DNA of 64,000 bases from JBBRBB01 sp038206235 (GTDB lineage: Bacteria > Bacteroidota > Bacteroidia > Chitinophagales > Chitinophagaceae). Of the stretch, positions 52,464 to 61,084 are shown piece by piece (within the stretch, counting starts at the first letter, position 1; every line of letters starts with the position of its first letter). The notes under the pieces are model-generated. The model had not been told where the DNA came from. It ran no database searches and saw only the letters and a list, made by a program, of their open reading frames with translations. A program made the position numbers and the translations under genes. The stretch is from NCBI GenBank assembly GCA_038206235.1, contig JBBRBB010000019.1, positions 21,263-85,262 on the forward strand, given 5' to 3'.

Positions 52464-53492
52464 TCAGGTGATATTTTCAAAGTCCCACGTAGGGGGATTT
52501 AGGGGGCTTTCCTCCTCATTTCCATATTCTGTTTTTACTTCTGCGCTCCAAATTCCCTGCTCATTCAAATACCTGCTGAATACGGATTGAAAACCGTGTG
52601 TTACATAAACTTTTTCTGCTCCCGTTTCGTGTACTGCATATAATAATCCCTTCCAGTCTGCATGGTCGCTGAGTGCAAAGCCCGCATCCGCATTGCGTCT
52701 GCGAACGTTTCCGCGAACCTGCATCCAACCACTGCATATTCCAATTGAGTATGGCTGAAAGCGATTCATCCACGATGAGCCTTCAGCGCCCGGCGGTGCA
52801 ATGATGATGCTCTCTTTTAAAACATCTTTTGGTGTTTCATTCGTAACACGTTCAGCAGGCGGCAAGTTGATTCCTGAATTAATTAAAGCCTGATACATAT
52901 TAAAAGTTGCGCCGTGCATAAAAATTTTTTCATCCAATGGCTCCAATGCTTTTAATACGCGTTGCGCTTTACCTAAACTATATGCAATAAATACCGGAGT
53001 TTTTTTCTTTTGCTTATTTTCCAAAACCCAATTGCGTATATCATCATAAATAATGTGCTGAGGTTTCCAATTATAAATCGGTAAGCCGAATGTTGATTCA
53101 GTGATAAATACATTGCATTTTATTGGCTGAAAAGTTCCGCTCAGTTCATCATCTTCTAATTTATAATCGCCGCTTACAACCCAAACTTCATTGGTGTACT
53201 CAAGCTTTATTTGTGAAGCTCCGATAATATGACCCGATGGGAATAAAGTGATGTGAACACCATTCATTGTTATTGTTTCGCCCCATTCAACGCTTTGATA
53301 ATAGTTATCACCAAGCCTTGCCCGCATCAATGGTTTGGTAAGATGATGGCAGAGATAATATTTGTGACCAAAGTATGCATGGTCGCTATGCGCATGTGTG
53401 ATGATGGCTTTTTCAACAGGCTTCCACGGGTCTATATACACATTTGCCTGGCGGCAAAACAAACCTTTATCGGTGAATTCAATTAGTTGCAT
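52464..53492 (-). CDS. Ligase-associated metallo-beta-lactamase-fold DNA exonuclease
   Basis: 342 residues with the MBL zinc site IITHAHSDHAYFG, the SNM1/Artemis-like GHIIGASQI, FPSGH, VVSGDYKLEDD, and the late ALSDHADWKGLLYAV and YVTHGFQSVFSRYL blocks. This is the exonuclease that travels with the ATP-dependent ligase and presumably trims DNA ends before joining. The last dozen residues (SPLNPPTWDFE) are the translation of a palindromic repeat (52479-52511), so the original C-terminus has been replaced. Confidence 0.9.
   Translation of the reverse strand: MQLIEFTDKGLFCRQANVYIDPWKPVEKAIITHAHSDHAYFGHKYYLCHHLTKPLMRARLGDNYYQSVEWGETITMNGVHITLFPSGHIIGASQIKLEYTNEVWVVSGDYKLEDDELSGTFQPIKCNVFITESTFGLPIYNWKPQHIIYDDIRNWVLENKQKKKTPVFIAYSLGKAQRVLKALEPLDEKIFMHGATFNMYQALINSGINLPPAERVTNETPKDVLKESIIIAPPGAEGSSWMNRFQPYSIGICSGWMQVRGNVRRRNADAGFALSDHADWKGLLYAVHETGAEKVYVTHGFQSVFSRYLNEQGIWSAEVKTEYGNEEESPLNPPTWDFENIT
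52479..52511. repeat. Palindromic repeat forming the 3' end of the exonuclease gene
   Basis: AAAGTCCCACGTAGGGGGAT then TTAGGGGGCTTT: the same element as 39009-39039. Read on the minus strand it encodes the terminal SPLNPPTWDF. Confidence 0.7.
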
Positions 53493-53704
53493 GGTTGAAC
53501 CACAATGTTTCCGGTTAAAATTTATTCAAGATAACCAGAAGTTATCTTATGCAAAGTTGCATTTTTATACTGTGAATTGATGTTTATAATGTTGCAGAAT
53601 ATACTGGGAATTGTGAGACAAATATCGAATTAAAAAGATACTAATAATGGTGTGATAACTTTTATATTAAAAGTCAATTAACCCAAAGTAATTAAGTATG
53701 AAAT

Positions 53705-55078
53705 TTAGTTGTGCATTTGCAGAAAAACCTGTTCAAACTGAGATTTAATTAATATTTCTTCAGGTGTTAAAGAACGATCAGGCAATGGCGATGTTTCTTC
53801 TATATCGTTAATGAAATTGAAGAAGTAATTATTGTATGTACTGTCATAAAGTTTATATGTGCCGTTTTGAACCCAGCGTTTAAAATTTGTATCGTCATAA
53901 AAATTGGGATCGTAATGGCAAAATGTCCCGCTTCTTTTAGGGCCTGCTATATTTTTCAATGCAGGATAAAAACTTAGTCCATCAAGTATGCCATAATTTA
54001 ATGGTAATGGAATTTCTGCAATGTCGGCGAAGGTTGGCAGAAAATCTGTAAAATCTACCAGGTTATTACTAATACTTCCGGCGATTATTTTGTTGGGCCA
54101 TCTTACAGCCAAAGGCACATGTATGCCATATTCGGTGGTGTTGCTTTTCTCACCTATAATGGGGTATCCGTTAAATATAGATTTAATATGTTTTGTGGTT
54201 CCATTATCGCCCACGTACAAAATCACTGTTTTATTATCGAGTCCGGCGGCTTTTATTTTATTTACAACTTGCCCCACCTTCTTATCCATGTATTGAATCA
54301 TAGAAGGAAAATACTCAGGTTGAGAACTATCTGTGAGTGGATTCCAGGTTGCAAATTCCGGATCATCCGGAGTAGGCGATAAGGGGTTATGGGCAAGATT
54401 TAAAGAAAAATATATAAAGAAAGGTTTTGTTGAGTTACTGTCAATAAAATTACAGATATAATCTGCAAAAATATCATCTGCGTATTTGTTATTAGTTTCA
54501 TTATCCGGCAAAAAACTTCCGTTTTCGTAGATATGAGGGTTCTTATATCTATAGACATCCTCCTCTACCTCTCCGGCATGAAAAGGAAGGAACACGCTGT
54601 ATTTATCAAACCCAAATTTTCGTATGGAAATGTCGCCGCCATCAAACTGCCATTTTCCGGCAACGCAGGTAGCATAACCTTCATCGTGCAGCATATTGGC
54701 AATGGTGCGCTCAGACGTATTTAATACTCCCCATTCAGTATAATTTCTAAAATTATATTTCCCCGTCATAAGCATAAATCTTGACGGGGAGCATTTGGGG
54801 GCGGCCCTGCCTTGCGTGAACTGCATTCCCTGGTGAGCCAGTTGATTAATGTTAGGTGTATTGTAAGATTGCCCTCCGGTATAATTGGGTATCTCGTAAC
54901 CAATATCATCGCCAAGTATAAGTATAATATTTGGCCGTTGCCCTCCGCCCCCGGTACGATCCGTAATTTCCTTAACCCCTTTTCGGCAACCCGAAATAAG
55001 AAAAACAAATACAATAAAAGCGATTGCTGAATGAGTGGTCAAGTATGAAAACCGGAAAAATTTTTTATTTGAAATCAT
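53705..55078 (-). CDS. Sulfatase (lipoprotein)
   Basis: 457 residues with a lipobox-like IVFVFLISGC and the alkaline-phosphatase-like sulfatase fold. The active-site signature C-x-P-S-R is present (APKCSPSRFMLMTGK, C about 97), with the cysteine to be converted to formylglycine. Metal sites: IILGDDIGYE and YVGDNGTTKHI. Members remove sulfate from sulfated glycans or aryl sulfates in the periplasm or at the surface. No anaerobic sulfatase-maturating enzyme is in the window. Confidence 0.9.
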   Translation of the reverse strand: MISNKKFFRFSYLTTHSAIAFIVFVFLISGCRKGVKEITDRTGGGGQRPNIILILGDDIGYEIPNYTGGQSYNTPNINQLAHQGMQFTQGRAAPKCSPSRFMLMTGKYNFRNYTEWGVLNTSERTIANMLHDEGYATCVAGKWQFDGGDISIRKFGFDKYSVFLPFHAGEVEEDVYRYKNPHIYENGSFLPDNETNNKYADDIFADYICNFIDSNSTKPFFIYFSLNLAHNPLSPTPDDPEFATWNPLTDSSQPEYFPSMIQYMDKKVGQVVNKIKAAGLDNKTVILYVGDNGTTKHIKSIFNGYPIIGEKSNTTEYGIHVPLAVRWPNKIIAGSISNNLVDFTDFLPTFADIAEIPLPLNYGILDGLSFYPALKNIAGPKRSGTFCHYDPNFYDDTNFKRWVQNGTYKLYDSTYNNYFFNFINDIEETSPLPDRSLTPEEILIKSQFEQVFLQMHN

Positions 55079-55190
55079 GAAATAAATTTCTAAAAGAGTT
55101 ACGAATCACAAGCTATAAAAATAGGTATATTAAATGGAAGTAAATTCTATTTTTTGTTTTTAAACGCCTTAAAAATGAAAAAGGTAATTA

Positions 55191-56507
55191 TCAATTAACA
55201 GACTGTACCTCGCCATGCACCACTTTAATAAAATAAATTTTTTTGTTCTCGAGATAATCGGGAACAAAAGTATTGCTGCTAAGCCGCACGGGTTCAATTT
55301 TAAAATCGTTAATTACCTTAAACGAAGTGTCAGAAACTTTATTGATGAAGCTGCTCTTATTATAGATTAACAATTTTGTGAAATGATACATGCTCTCAAA
55401 TCCTCTGTACGCCATATCGCTGGGGCGGGCATAATATTTTGCTTTATAATTTGCGCTTAGTGTGTTTAATCTTGAATAGCCATGCACATAATTGAAAGGT
55501 GTAGTAATAATTAATTGAATATTGCTGCATGCGCTGCCCGAAGTGCCCGCCATGCCATTCCATGTGGGCGTGCCTATCGCCACTGTGTTATTATAACTCT
55601 GTGCATCATTCAAAACCCTGATAAGATTTCTTCCAAAATCTTCATCGAGTGTTCCGCAAATAATTACGTTTTGTTTTGTGCTGTCTAAATGTGGTAAAAT
55701 ATCTTCTTCACTAAAATCATCGTTCAATAACATTACGGAATAAGCAATCGGGAATCTGCCTGTTTTTTTTAATTCATTAAAACGGTCGAGGATTTTATTT
55801 TCAAGTGTTCCTGTTTTTGTAATCAAAAAAATATTCTTGTTGTAATAATTCTGCTGCACATATTTGTAAACAGCGTCTGCATGTGTTTTCCATGTGGAAT
55901 TTATCATGATGAAAAAAGGATTGCCGCTAAGGCTTGCATCATTAGGATAAGTTGCAGAAATAACAGGAACGCTGTTGTTGAATGAAAAATCTGATAACGT
56001 TTTTTGCTCCGAAGGATTTGTAACCGATGCGAGCACCATAGAAATTTTTTGCGTCTGCATTTCTGCGGTTATTGACTTGATAGTTTGCCCTTTTTTTCTT
56101 GTATCGTATATCCATATTTCAGCGGGTTCCTTTTCTTTATTGAGTGAATCAACTGCCATCATAACTCCATCATAAAATTCAAGTCCCGGCATAAAAAATT
56201 TGGGGATGTTTGATTTACCGAGGTTATACGTATTCCCATAAAAAGCAGAATCAAGATATAGAGGCGCAAGCACAGCTATTCTCACAGGCCTTGTGCTATC
56301 AAGTGAATTTATAAAAGAAGTTCTCAGCGTATCTTTTTTTATTTTTTTTGAACTATCAATAACAGGCTTTATAACATTTGCATTTTTTTTTAAAGTATCA
56401 ATCCTTGCATTTGTTGTTGGGGGAATTGTTTTTTTGGGAGAAAAAATAAAACAGGAAGATGTGCCGGTAATAAGAGAAATCAGCAACAGATATTTAAGGA
56501 ACACCAT
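55191..56507 (-). CDS. Periplasmic-binding-protein type 1 lipoprotein (Leu/Ile/Val-binding-like)
   Basis: About 438 residues from ATG 56507; the frame extends to 56576, but the promoter box at 56540-56547 and the lipobox (LLISLITGTSSC) support the downstream start. Residues about 70 on form a two-lobe type 1 binding fold: IAVLAPLYLDSAFYG, FMPGLEFYDGVMMAVDSLN, ISMVLASVTNPSEQKT, DMAYRGFESMYHFTKL. The lipid anchor and absence of ABC permease genes suggest a sensory or wall-related role (LppC/amino-acid-sensor-like) rather than plain import. It precedes guaA's repeats on the same strand. Confidence 0.75.
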   Translation of the reverse strand: MVFLKYLLLISLITGTSSCFIFSPKKTIPPTTNARIDTLKKNANVIKPVIDSSKKIKKDTLRTSFINSLDSTRPVRIAVLAPLYLDSAFYGNTYNLGKSNIPKFFMPGLEFYDGVMMAVDSLNKEKEPAEIWIYDTRKKGQTIKSITAEMQTQKISMVLASVTNPSEQKTLSDFSFNNSVPVISATYPNDASLSGNPFFIMINSTWKTHADAVYKYVQQNYYNKNIFLITKTGTLENKILDRFNELKKTGRFPIAYSVMLLNDDFSEEDILPHLDSTKQNVIICGTLDEDFGRNLIRVLNDAQSYNNTVAIGTPTWNGMAGTSGSACSNIQLIITTPFNYVHGYSRLNTLSANYKAKYYARPSDMAYRGFESMYHFTKLLIYNKSSFINKVSDTSFKVINDFKIEPVRLSSNTFVPDYLENKKIYFIKVVHGEVQSVN

Positions 56508-56539
56508 AATTATGATTGAAGATTTGGGTACAGAAACAA

Positions 56540-56569
56540 CAAATTTAATGCCTATACTTTTTATTCCAA
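56540..56569 (-). promoter_or_regulatory. Promoter of the binding-protein lipoprotein gene
   Basis: On the minus strand TTG (56567-56569), 19 bases, TAAATTTG (56547-56540): a good match to the Bacteroidota TTG-N19-TAnnTTTG consensus. Transcription would start about 30 bases before the ATG at 56507. Confidence 0.55.
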
Positions 56570-56690
56570 ACCTCACAGGTTTTTAAAACCTGTGAGGTTT
56601 ACACTATTACTGGTTTCATACTTTAAAAACCTCTGAGGTTTAAACTATTACTAGTTTCATGCTTTATAAACCTGAGAGGTTTAACTATTA
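56569..56690. repeat. 41-bp tandem repeat with hairpins after guaA
   Basis: Three copies, period 41, of AAACCTSTGAGGTTT plus ACTATTACTRGTTTCATRCT, the first preceded by an inverted arm AACCTCACAGGTTT. Each unit folds into a small hairpin. The array begins at the guaA stop, so it may also serve as its terminator. Confidence 0.65.
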
Positions 56691-58223
56691 CTCCCACTCA
56701 ATTGTTGCCGGAGGCTTGCTGCTTATATCGTACACCACACGGTTTATGCCTCTTACATTATTAATAATTTCATTAGAAACATCTGCAAGAAATTCATAGG
56801 GCAGGTGCGCCCAATCTGCGGTCATCCCATCTACAGATGTTACGGCCCGCAAGGCAACTACATGCTCATACGTTCTTTCATCACCCATTACACCAACACT
56901 TTTCACAGGCAATAAAATAGTTGCAGCCTGCCATACATTTTCGTACAAATTATTTTCTTTTAAAGCGGTAATAAAAATATCATCTGCATCCTGCAAAAGC
57001 TTTACTCTTTCTTCTGTAATTTCTCCCAGGATGCGAATGGCTAACCCTGGACCGGGAAAAGGATGACGGTGAATCATATCATAAGGAATGCCAAGCTCTA
57101 CACCAACCTTACGCACTTCATCTTTAAATAAAAAGCGAAGCGGCTCTATCAGTTCAAGATGCATCGCCTGGGGTAAGCCGCCAACATTATGATGCGATTT
57201 TATAGTAACTGAAGGACCATGCACACTTACGCTTTCAATCACATCAGGATAAATGGTTCCCTGCCCAAGAAATTTTGTCGCCTTTATTTTTTTTGCTTCA
57301 TCATGAAACACATCAATAAATAATTTGCCGATAATTATTCTTTTTTCTTCGGGTTCCGTTTTTCCTTCAAGCTCTTTATAAAATAATTGCTTTGCATCAA
57401 TGCCTGTAACATGTAAATCAAGTTGCTTGTACGTTGCAAGTACCTGTTCAAATTCATTCTTACGCAACACACCGTTATCAACAAAAATTCCATGCAATTT
57501 TTCTCCAACTGCTTTGCTTATAAGCGTAGCAGCTACAGTGCTATCCACTCCGCCGCTTAATGCCATGATAACATCTGAATCACCAATCTTTTTTTTAAGT
57601 TGTTCAATGGTTTCGTGGATAAAAGATGCAGGAGTCCAGTTCTGTTTACATCCGCACACATTAACCAAAAAATTGTAAATTATTTTTTTGCCCTCTGTTG
57701 AATGATACACTTCAGGATGAAACTGCAATCCATATAAAGGCTTTGTATCTGTTGAAGTTTTTTTAAAAGCGGCAACCGGAATACTTTCTGTTACAGCAAG
57801 AATTTCGAAATCATCAGGCAGCTTAATAATCGAATCACTGTGACTCATCCACACCTGGCTATTATCTGTAATGCTATTGAACAAAACATCATCTTTTTGT
57901 TTACGAAGCTTTGCTCTGCCAAATTCTCTTTTATTCGATTTATTTACAAGTCCGCCAAACTCTTTTGCTATAAGCTGTGCGCCATAGCATATACCCAAAA
58001 CCGGCAATTGCTTTATGAATGCAGGAATATCAACGGTGGGAGCATTAACATTATTTACACTAAAAGGCGAGCCGCTGAGAATAATTCCTTTTAATGAGCC
58101 ATCAATTGTAAATGATTTATGATAAGGAAGAATTTCGCAAAACACATTCGCTTCTCTTACTGCACGTGCTATTAACTGAGTATATTGGCTGCCAAAATCA
58201 AGAATGAGAATTTTTTCGCTCAT
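56688..58223 (-). CDS. guaA: GMP synthase (glutamine-hydrolysing)
   Basis: 511 residues converting XMP to GMP. The N-terminal class I glutamine amidotransferase has ILDFGSQYTQLIAR, the nucleophile cysteine in PVLGICYGAQLIAKEFG, and GLQFHPEVYHS. The ATP-pyrophosphatase follows with the P-loop MALSGGVDSTVAATLI, and the C-terminal dimer domain ends in KPPATIEWE, the universal GuaA tail. TACCTTCG just upstream of the start resembles a -7 box. Confidence 0.96.
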   Translation of the reverse strand: MSEKILILDFGSQYTQLIARAVREANVFCEILPYHKSFTIDGSLKGIILSGSPFSVNNVNAPTVDIPAFIKQLPVLGICYGAQLIAKEFGGLVNKSNKREFGRAKLRKQKDDVLFNSITDNSQVWMSHSDSIIKLPDDFEILAVTESIPVAAFKKTSTDTKPLYGLQFHPEVYHSTEGKKIIYNFLVNVCGCKQNWTPASFIHETIEQLKKKIGDSDVIMALSGGVDSTVAATLISKAVGEKLHGIFVDNGVLRKNEFEQVLATYKQLDLHVTGIDAKQLFYKELEGKTEPEEKRIIIGKLFIDVFHDEAKKIKATKFLGQGTIYPDVIESVSVHGPSVTIKSHHNVGGLPQAMHLELIEPLRFLFKDEVRKVGVELGIPYDMIHRHPFPGPGLAIRILGEITEERVKLLQDADDIFITALKENNLYENVWQAATILLPVKSVGVMGDERTYEHVVALRAVTSVDGMTADWAHLPYEFLADVSNEIINNVRGINRVVYDISSKPPATIEWE

Positions 58224-58249
58224 AAAAAATTGCTGCGAAGGTAATTAAA

Positions 58250-58402
58250 AGTCATTGCAGTCATCGGGGAGTCATTGAAGTCAATAAGTCATTGAAGTCA
58301 TTGATGTCATTGAAGTCAATAAGTCATTGAAGTCATTGAAGTCATTAAAGTCATTGGAGTCAATAAGTCATTGAAGTCATTGGAGTCAATAAGTCATTAA
58401 GT
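58250..58402. repeat. 9-bp tandem repeat (AAGTCATTG)
   Basis: Roughly 15 copies of AAGTCATTG with interspersed GTCAATAAG variants upstream of guaA and before the DUF2807 gene. Confidence 0.8.
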
Positions 58403-58436
58403 TATTGGGTGTATCTTTAATGTTGCATTTTCAACA

Positions 58437-58542
58437 ACATCCAACATCCAACATCCAACATCCAACATCCAACATCCAACATCCAACATCCAACATCCAA
58501 CATCCAACATCCAACCTCCAACATTCAACATCCAACATCCAA
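58437..58542. repeat. 7-bp tandem repeat (CATCCAA)
   Basis: About 14 copies of CATCCAA, two of them changed (CCTCCAA, CATTCAA), ending 38 bases before the DUF2807 start. It has the same period as the CAACTGY array at 39546-39690. Confidence 0.85.
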
Positions 58543-58579
58543 CAATAATTTATAATTTTAATTTTCAAAAACCATCAAC

Positions 58580-59299
58580 ATGAAAAAAAATACCCTGTTA
58601 TTTTCCGTTGCAATACTATTCTCTGCCTGCAACATTATAAATCACGAAACAATAAAAGGAAATGGCAACATTAAAACAGAAGAAAGAAATACAAGTGCTG
58701 CTCATAAAATAAAATCACTTGGATTTTTTAATGTTGAATTAGTACAAGGCTCTCCTTCAGAAATAAAAGTAGAAGCAGATGAAAACCTGTTGCCATATAT
58801 AGTAACGGAAAATGAAAATGGATGGCTGGTAATCCGTTCAAAAGATAATACCAACCTCAAGAGTATGAACCCTGTAAAAGTATATGTGAGAACTGATGAA
58901 ATCAGTGATATAGAGCTGGCAGGAAGCGGCAATGTTACAGGCACAGGTAAATTCATAGGGCAAGACCATTTAAAGCTAAGCATTGCAGGCAGCGGCGATA
59001 TGAATATGGAAGTGAATACGCCAAGAATAGATGCAAATATTGCGGGCAGTGGAAACATTGAATTACGCGGCGAAACCAAAGATGCAAGCATAAGCATTGC
59101 AGGCATGGGCGATTATAAAGCCGAAGACCTTAAAGCAGAAAATGCAGAGGTGCATATTATGGGCAGCGGCAATGTGAGGGTGTTTGCCTCTTCCACATTG
59201 AAAGTAAAGATTGCAGGCAGCGGTGATGTTTATTACAAAGGCAATCCCTCCATTACAAAAAGTGTTGCAGGTAGCGGAAGCTTGAAACAGATTGAATAA
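58580..59299 (+). CDS. DUF2807 (GIN/auto-transporter adhesin head) lipoprotein
   Basis: 239 residues: lipobox (ATLFSACNI type: AILFSACN), then a right-handed beta-helix-like DUF2807 domain made of GSGN/GSGD repeats (ELAGSGNVTGTGKF, SIAGSGDMNM, NIAGSGNIELRG, HIMGSGNVRVF, KIAGSGDVYYKG, SVAGSGSLKQIE). Family members are abundant surface or periplasmic proteins of Bacteroidota with unclear function, perhaps scaffolds. A long heptamer repeat lies in front of it. Confidence 0.85.
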   Translation: MKKNTLLFSVAILFSACNIINHETIKGNGNIKTEERNTSAAHKIKSLGFFNVELVQGSPSEIKVEADENLLPYIVTENENGWLVIRSKDNTNLKSMNPVKVYVRTDEISDIELAGSGNVTGTGKFIGQDHLKLSIAGSGDMNMEVNTPRIDANIAGSGNIELRGETKDASISIAGMGDYKAEDLKAENAEVHIMGSGNVRVFASSTLKVKIAGSGDVYYKGNPSITKSVAGSGSLKQIE

Positions 59300-59375
59300 A
59301 CCGGCATTTATTATTTTATGTTTATCCACGGGATGCTCTGTGCATCAGCCCGGCTTTTGTTTTTCATACCTATGT

Positions 59376-59400
59376 CCCGCCTCGCCTTAGGCGAGGCGGG
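59376..59400. repeat. GC-rich palindrome
   Basis: CCCGCCTCGCCT and AGGCGAGGCGGG, a near-perfect 12-bp stem, 75 bases after the DUF2807 stop. It could terminate that gene, though no T-tract follows. A shorter relative is at about 39055. Confidence 0.5.
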
Positions 59401-59473
59401 GTCGCACTCTTATACATTCTGTTCTCTTAGCAGCAAGCTTCAAACTCTCTTTTGTTCCGCAGTAACATTTTAT

Positions 59474-59692
59474 AGGGTAGAAAGATAAAATGTAAACGGA
59501 TTTACGTTCCATCGAAATGTTTTGTGTTAACATCAATTTCAATAAAGCACAATGCGTTCCTGCGGAACGCCACAAACAACCAAACAATTTTTCTACCCGC
59601 GATGTGTTCCTCTGGAACACAAAAACGTAATGGATATTATCAATGCCTATATTTCACATTTTTTGTTTCAATGTTCCGTAGGAACATTTCAT
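59474..59692. repeat. REP-like cluster, copy A
   Basis: A ~215-bp unit starting GGGTAGAAA, with palindromes of the form GTTCCNNNGGAAC or GTGTTCCTCTGGAACAC, a shared TTTCAATAAAGCAC and CCACAAACAACC middle, and ending TTCCGTAGGAAC. The beginning of another unit follows (59693-59745) and is interrupted by the transposase gene. Confidence 0.75.
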
Positions 59693-59768
59693 GGGTAGAA
59701 AATAAAATGCAAACGGATTTACGTTCCATCGGAACGTTTTGTATTTTTATTCAACGTATAACAACAAC

Positions 59769-60230
59769 ATGGCAAACACATACACACAACTCCACATTCA
59801 ATTTGTCTTTGCGGTGAGATACCGTGCCGCATTAATTCACAGAGAATGGAAAAACGAATTACACAAATACATCACCGGCATCTTTCAGGCAAACGACCAT
59901 AAAATACTTCAGATAAACAGCATGACAGACCATATTCATATTTTCATAGGCATGAGACCCCATCAATCCATATCATCAGTAGTGCAAAATGTAAAAACAG
60001 AAAGCAGCAAATGGATCAAGGAGAAAAAATTTTGTTCCGCACCCTTTGCATGGCAGGAGGGTTATGGTGCATTCTCTTATTCCAAAAGTCATGTAGCTGA
60101 TGTTATACGTTATATTCAAAACCAGGAAGCTCATCACAAAAAAGAAACTTTCTTAGATGAATACAAACGATTTTTAAAAGCATTTGAAATAGAATATGAC
60201 GAGCAATATATTTTTAAAGAACCGGAGTAA
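59769..60230 (+). CDS. REP-associated tyrosine transposase (Y1/IS200-like)
   Basis: 153 residues from ATG 59769 (MANTYTQLHIQFVFAVRY), the usual opening of Y1 transposases. The HUH motif is H55-I-H57 (MTDHIHIFIG), and the likely catalytic tyrosine is Y115 in VADVIRYIQNQE. RAYTs cut and join single-stranded DNA at REP hairpins. The gene sits inside an array of palindromic repeats that also carry the GTTCC/GGAAC hairpin, which suggests these are its substrates. No TnpB partner is present. Confidence 0.88.
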   Translation: MANTYTQLHIQFVFAVRYRAALIHREWKNELHKYITGIFQANDHKILQINSMTDHIHIFIGMRPHQSISSVVQNVKTESSKWIKEKKFCSAPFAWQEGYGAFSYSKSHVADVIRYIQNQEAHHKKETFLDEYKRFLKAFEIEYDEQYIFKEPE

Positions 60231-60307
60231 TATTTTCCAATGTATTACTTTTCTGTGTTCCTGAATTCTGCAATCTGTCAACAGCTTCTGTTTCGTAGGA
60301 GCATCTT

Positions 60308-60526
60308 ATGGGTAGAAAATTAAATGCAAACGGAATAACGTTTCATCGGAACGTTTTGTGCTAACATTAATTTCAATAAAGCACGATGCGTTCCCGCGGA
60401 ACGCCACAAACAACCAAACAATTTTTCTACCCGCGATGTGTTCCTCTGGAACACAAAAACGTAATGGAAATTATCAATGCCTATGTTTCACATTTTCGTT
60501 TAAATGTTCCGCAGGAACGTCTTATA
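60308..60526. repeat. REP-like cluster, copy B
   Basis: Second complete unit, same order of hairpins as copy A (GTTTCATCGGAAC, GTTCCCGCGGAAC, GTGTTCCTCTGGAACAC, GTTCCGCAGGAAC). Confidence 0.75.
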
Positions 60527-60596
60527 GGTAGAAAATAAATGCAAAATGAAGATACGTTCCGTAGGAACTGCAATATGTTCTGTAGGAACATTTCAT

Positions 60597-60863
60597 GGGT
60601 AGAAAATTAAATGCAAACGGAATAACGTTTCATCGGAACATTTTGTGCAACATTAATTTCAATAAAGCACGATGCGTTCCTACGGAACGCCACAAACAAC
60701 CAAACAATTTTTCTACCCGCGATGTGTTCCTCTGGAACACAAAAACGTAATTGAAATTATCAATGCCTATGTTTCACATTTTCGTTTAAGTGTTCCGCAG
60801 GAACATCTTATAGGTAGAAAATAAATGCAAAATGAAGATACGTTCCGTAGGAACGTTTTGTGC
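60597..60863. repeat. REP-like cluster, copy C with partial unit
   Basis: Third unit, 289 bases after copy B starts, followed by a partial unit ending in the hairpin GTTCCGTAGGAAC at 60842-60854. From there to 61084 the DNA is AT-rich without a visible gene. Confidence 0.75.
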
Positions 60864-61084
60864 TGCTATCAAAAAAAACCCTATAAACTAAAATTTTATA
60901 AAAAAATTATTATTCACCCAACTGCCTGCTCCACTATCTTAATAATTTTTGTGCTCAGGCGGGCATTACAATATAATGCTTCTGTTTCTGCTATGCGAAA
61001 CTCTTGTACGTTCCAAACTTTGTTGAACTATTATTCTGCTTATAATATTACCAAATCCTTATATTAGCCCTTATTATTTTTATA

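Noticed and set aside
58250..58545. CRISPR array
   Set aside because: Units of 7-9 bases are contiguous, with no spacers of constant length; plain tandem repeats.
59474..60863. CRISPR or tRNA cluster
   Set aside because: Repeats are ~215-bp multi-palindrome units; no spacer structure and no tRNA-like cloverleaf or T-loop sequence.
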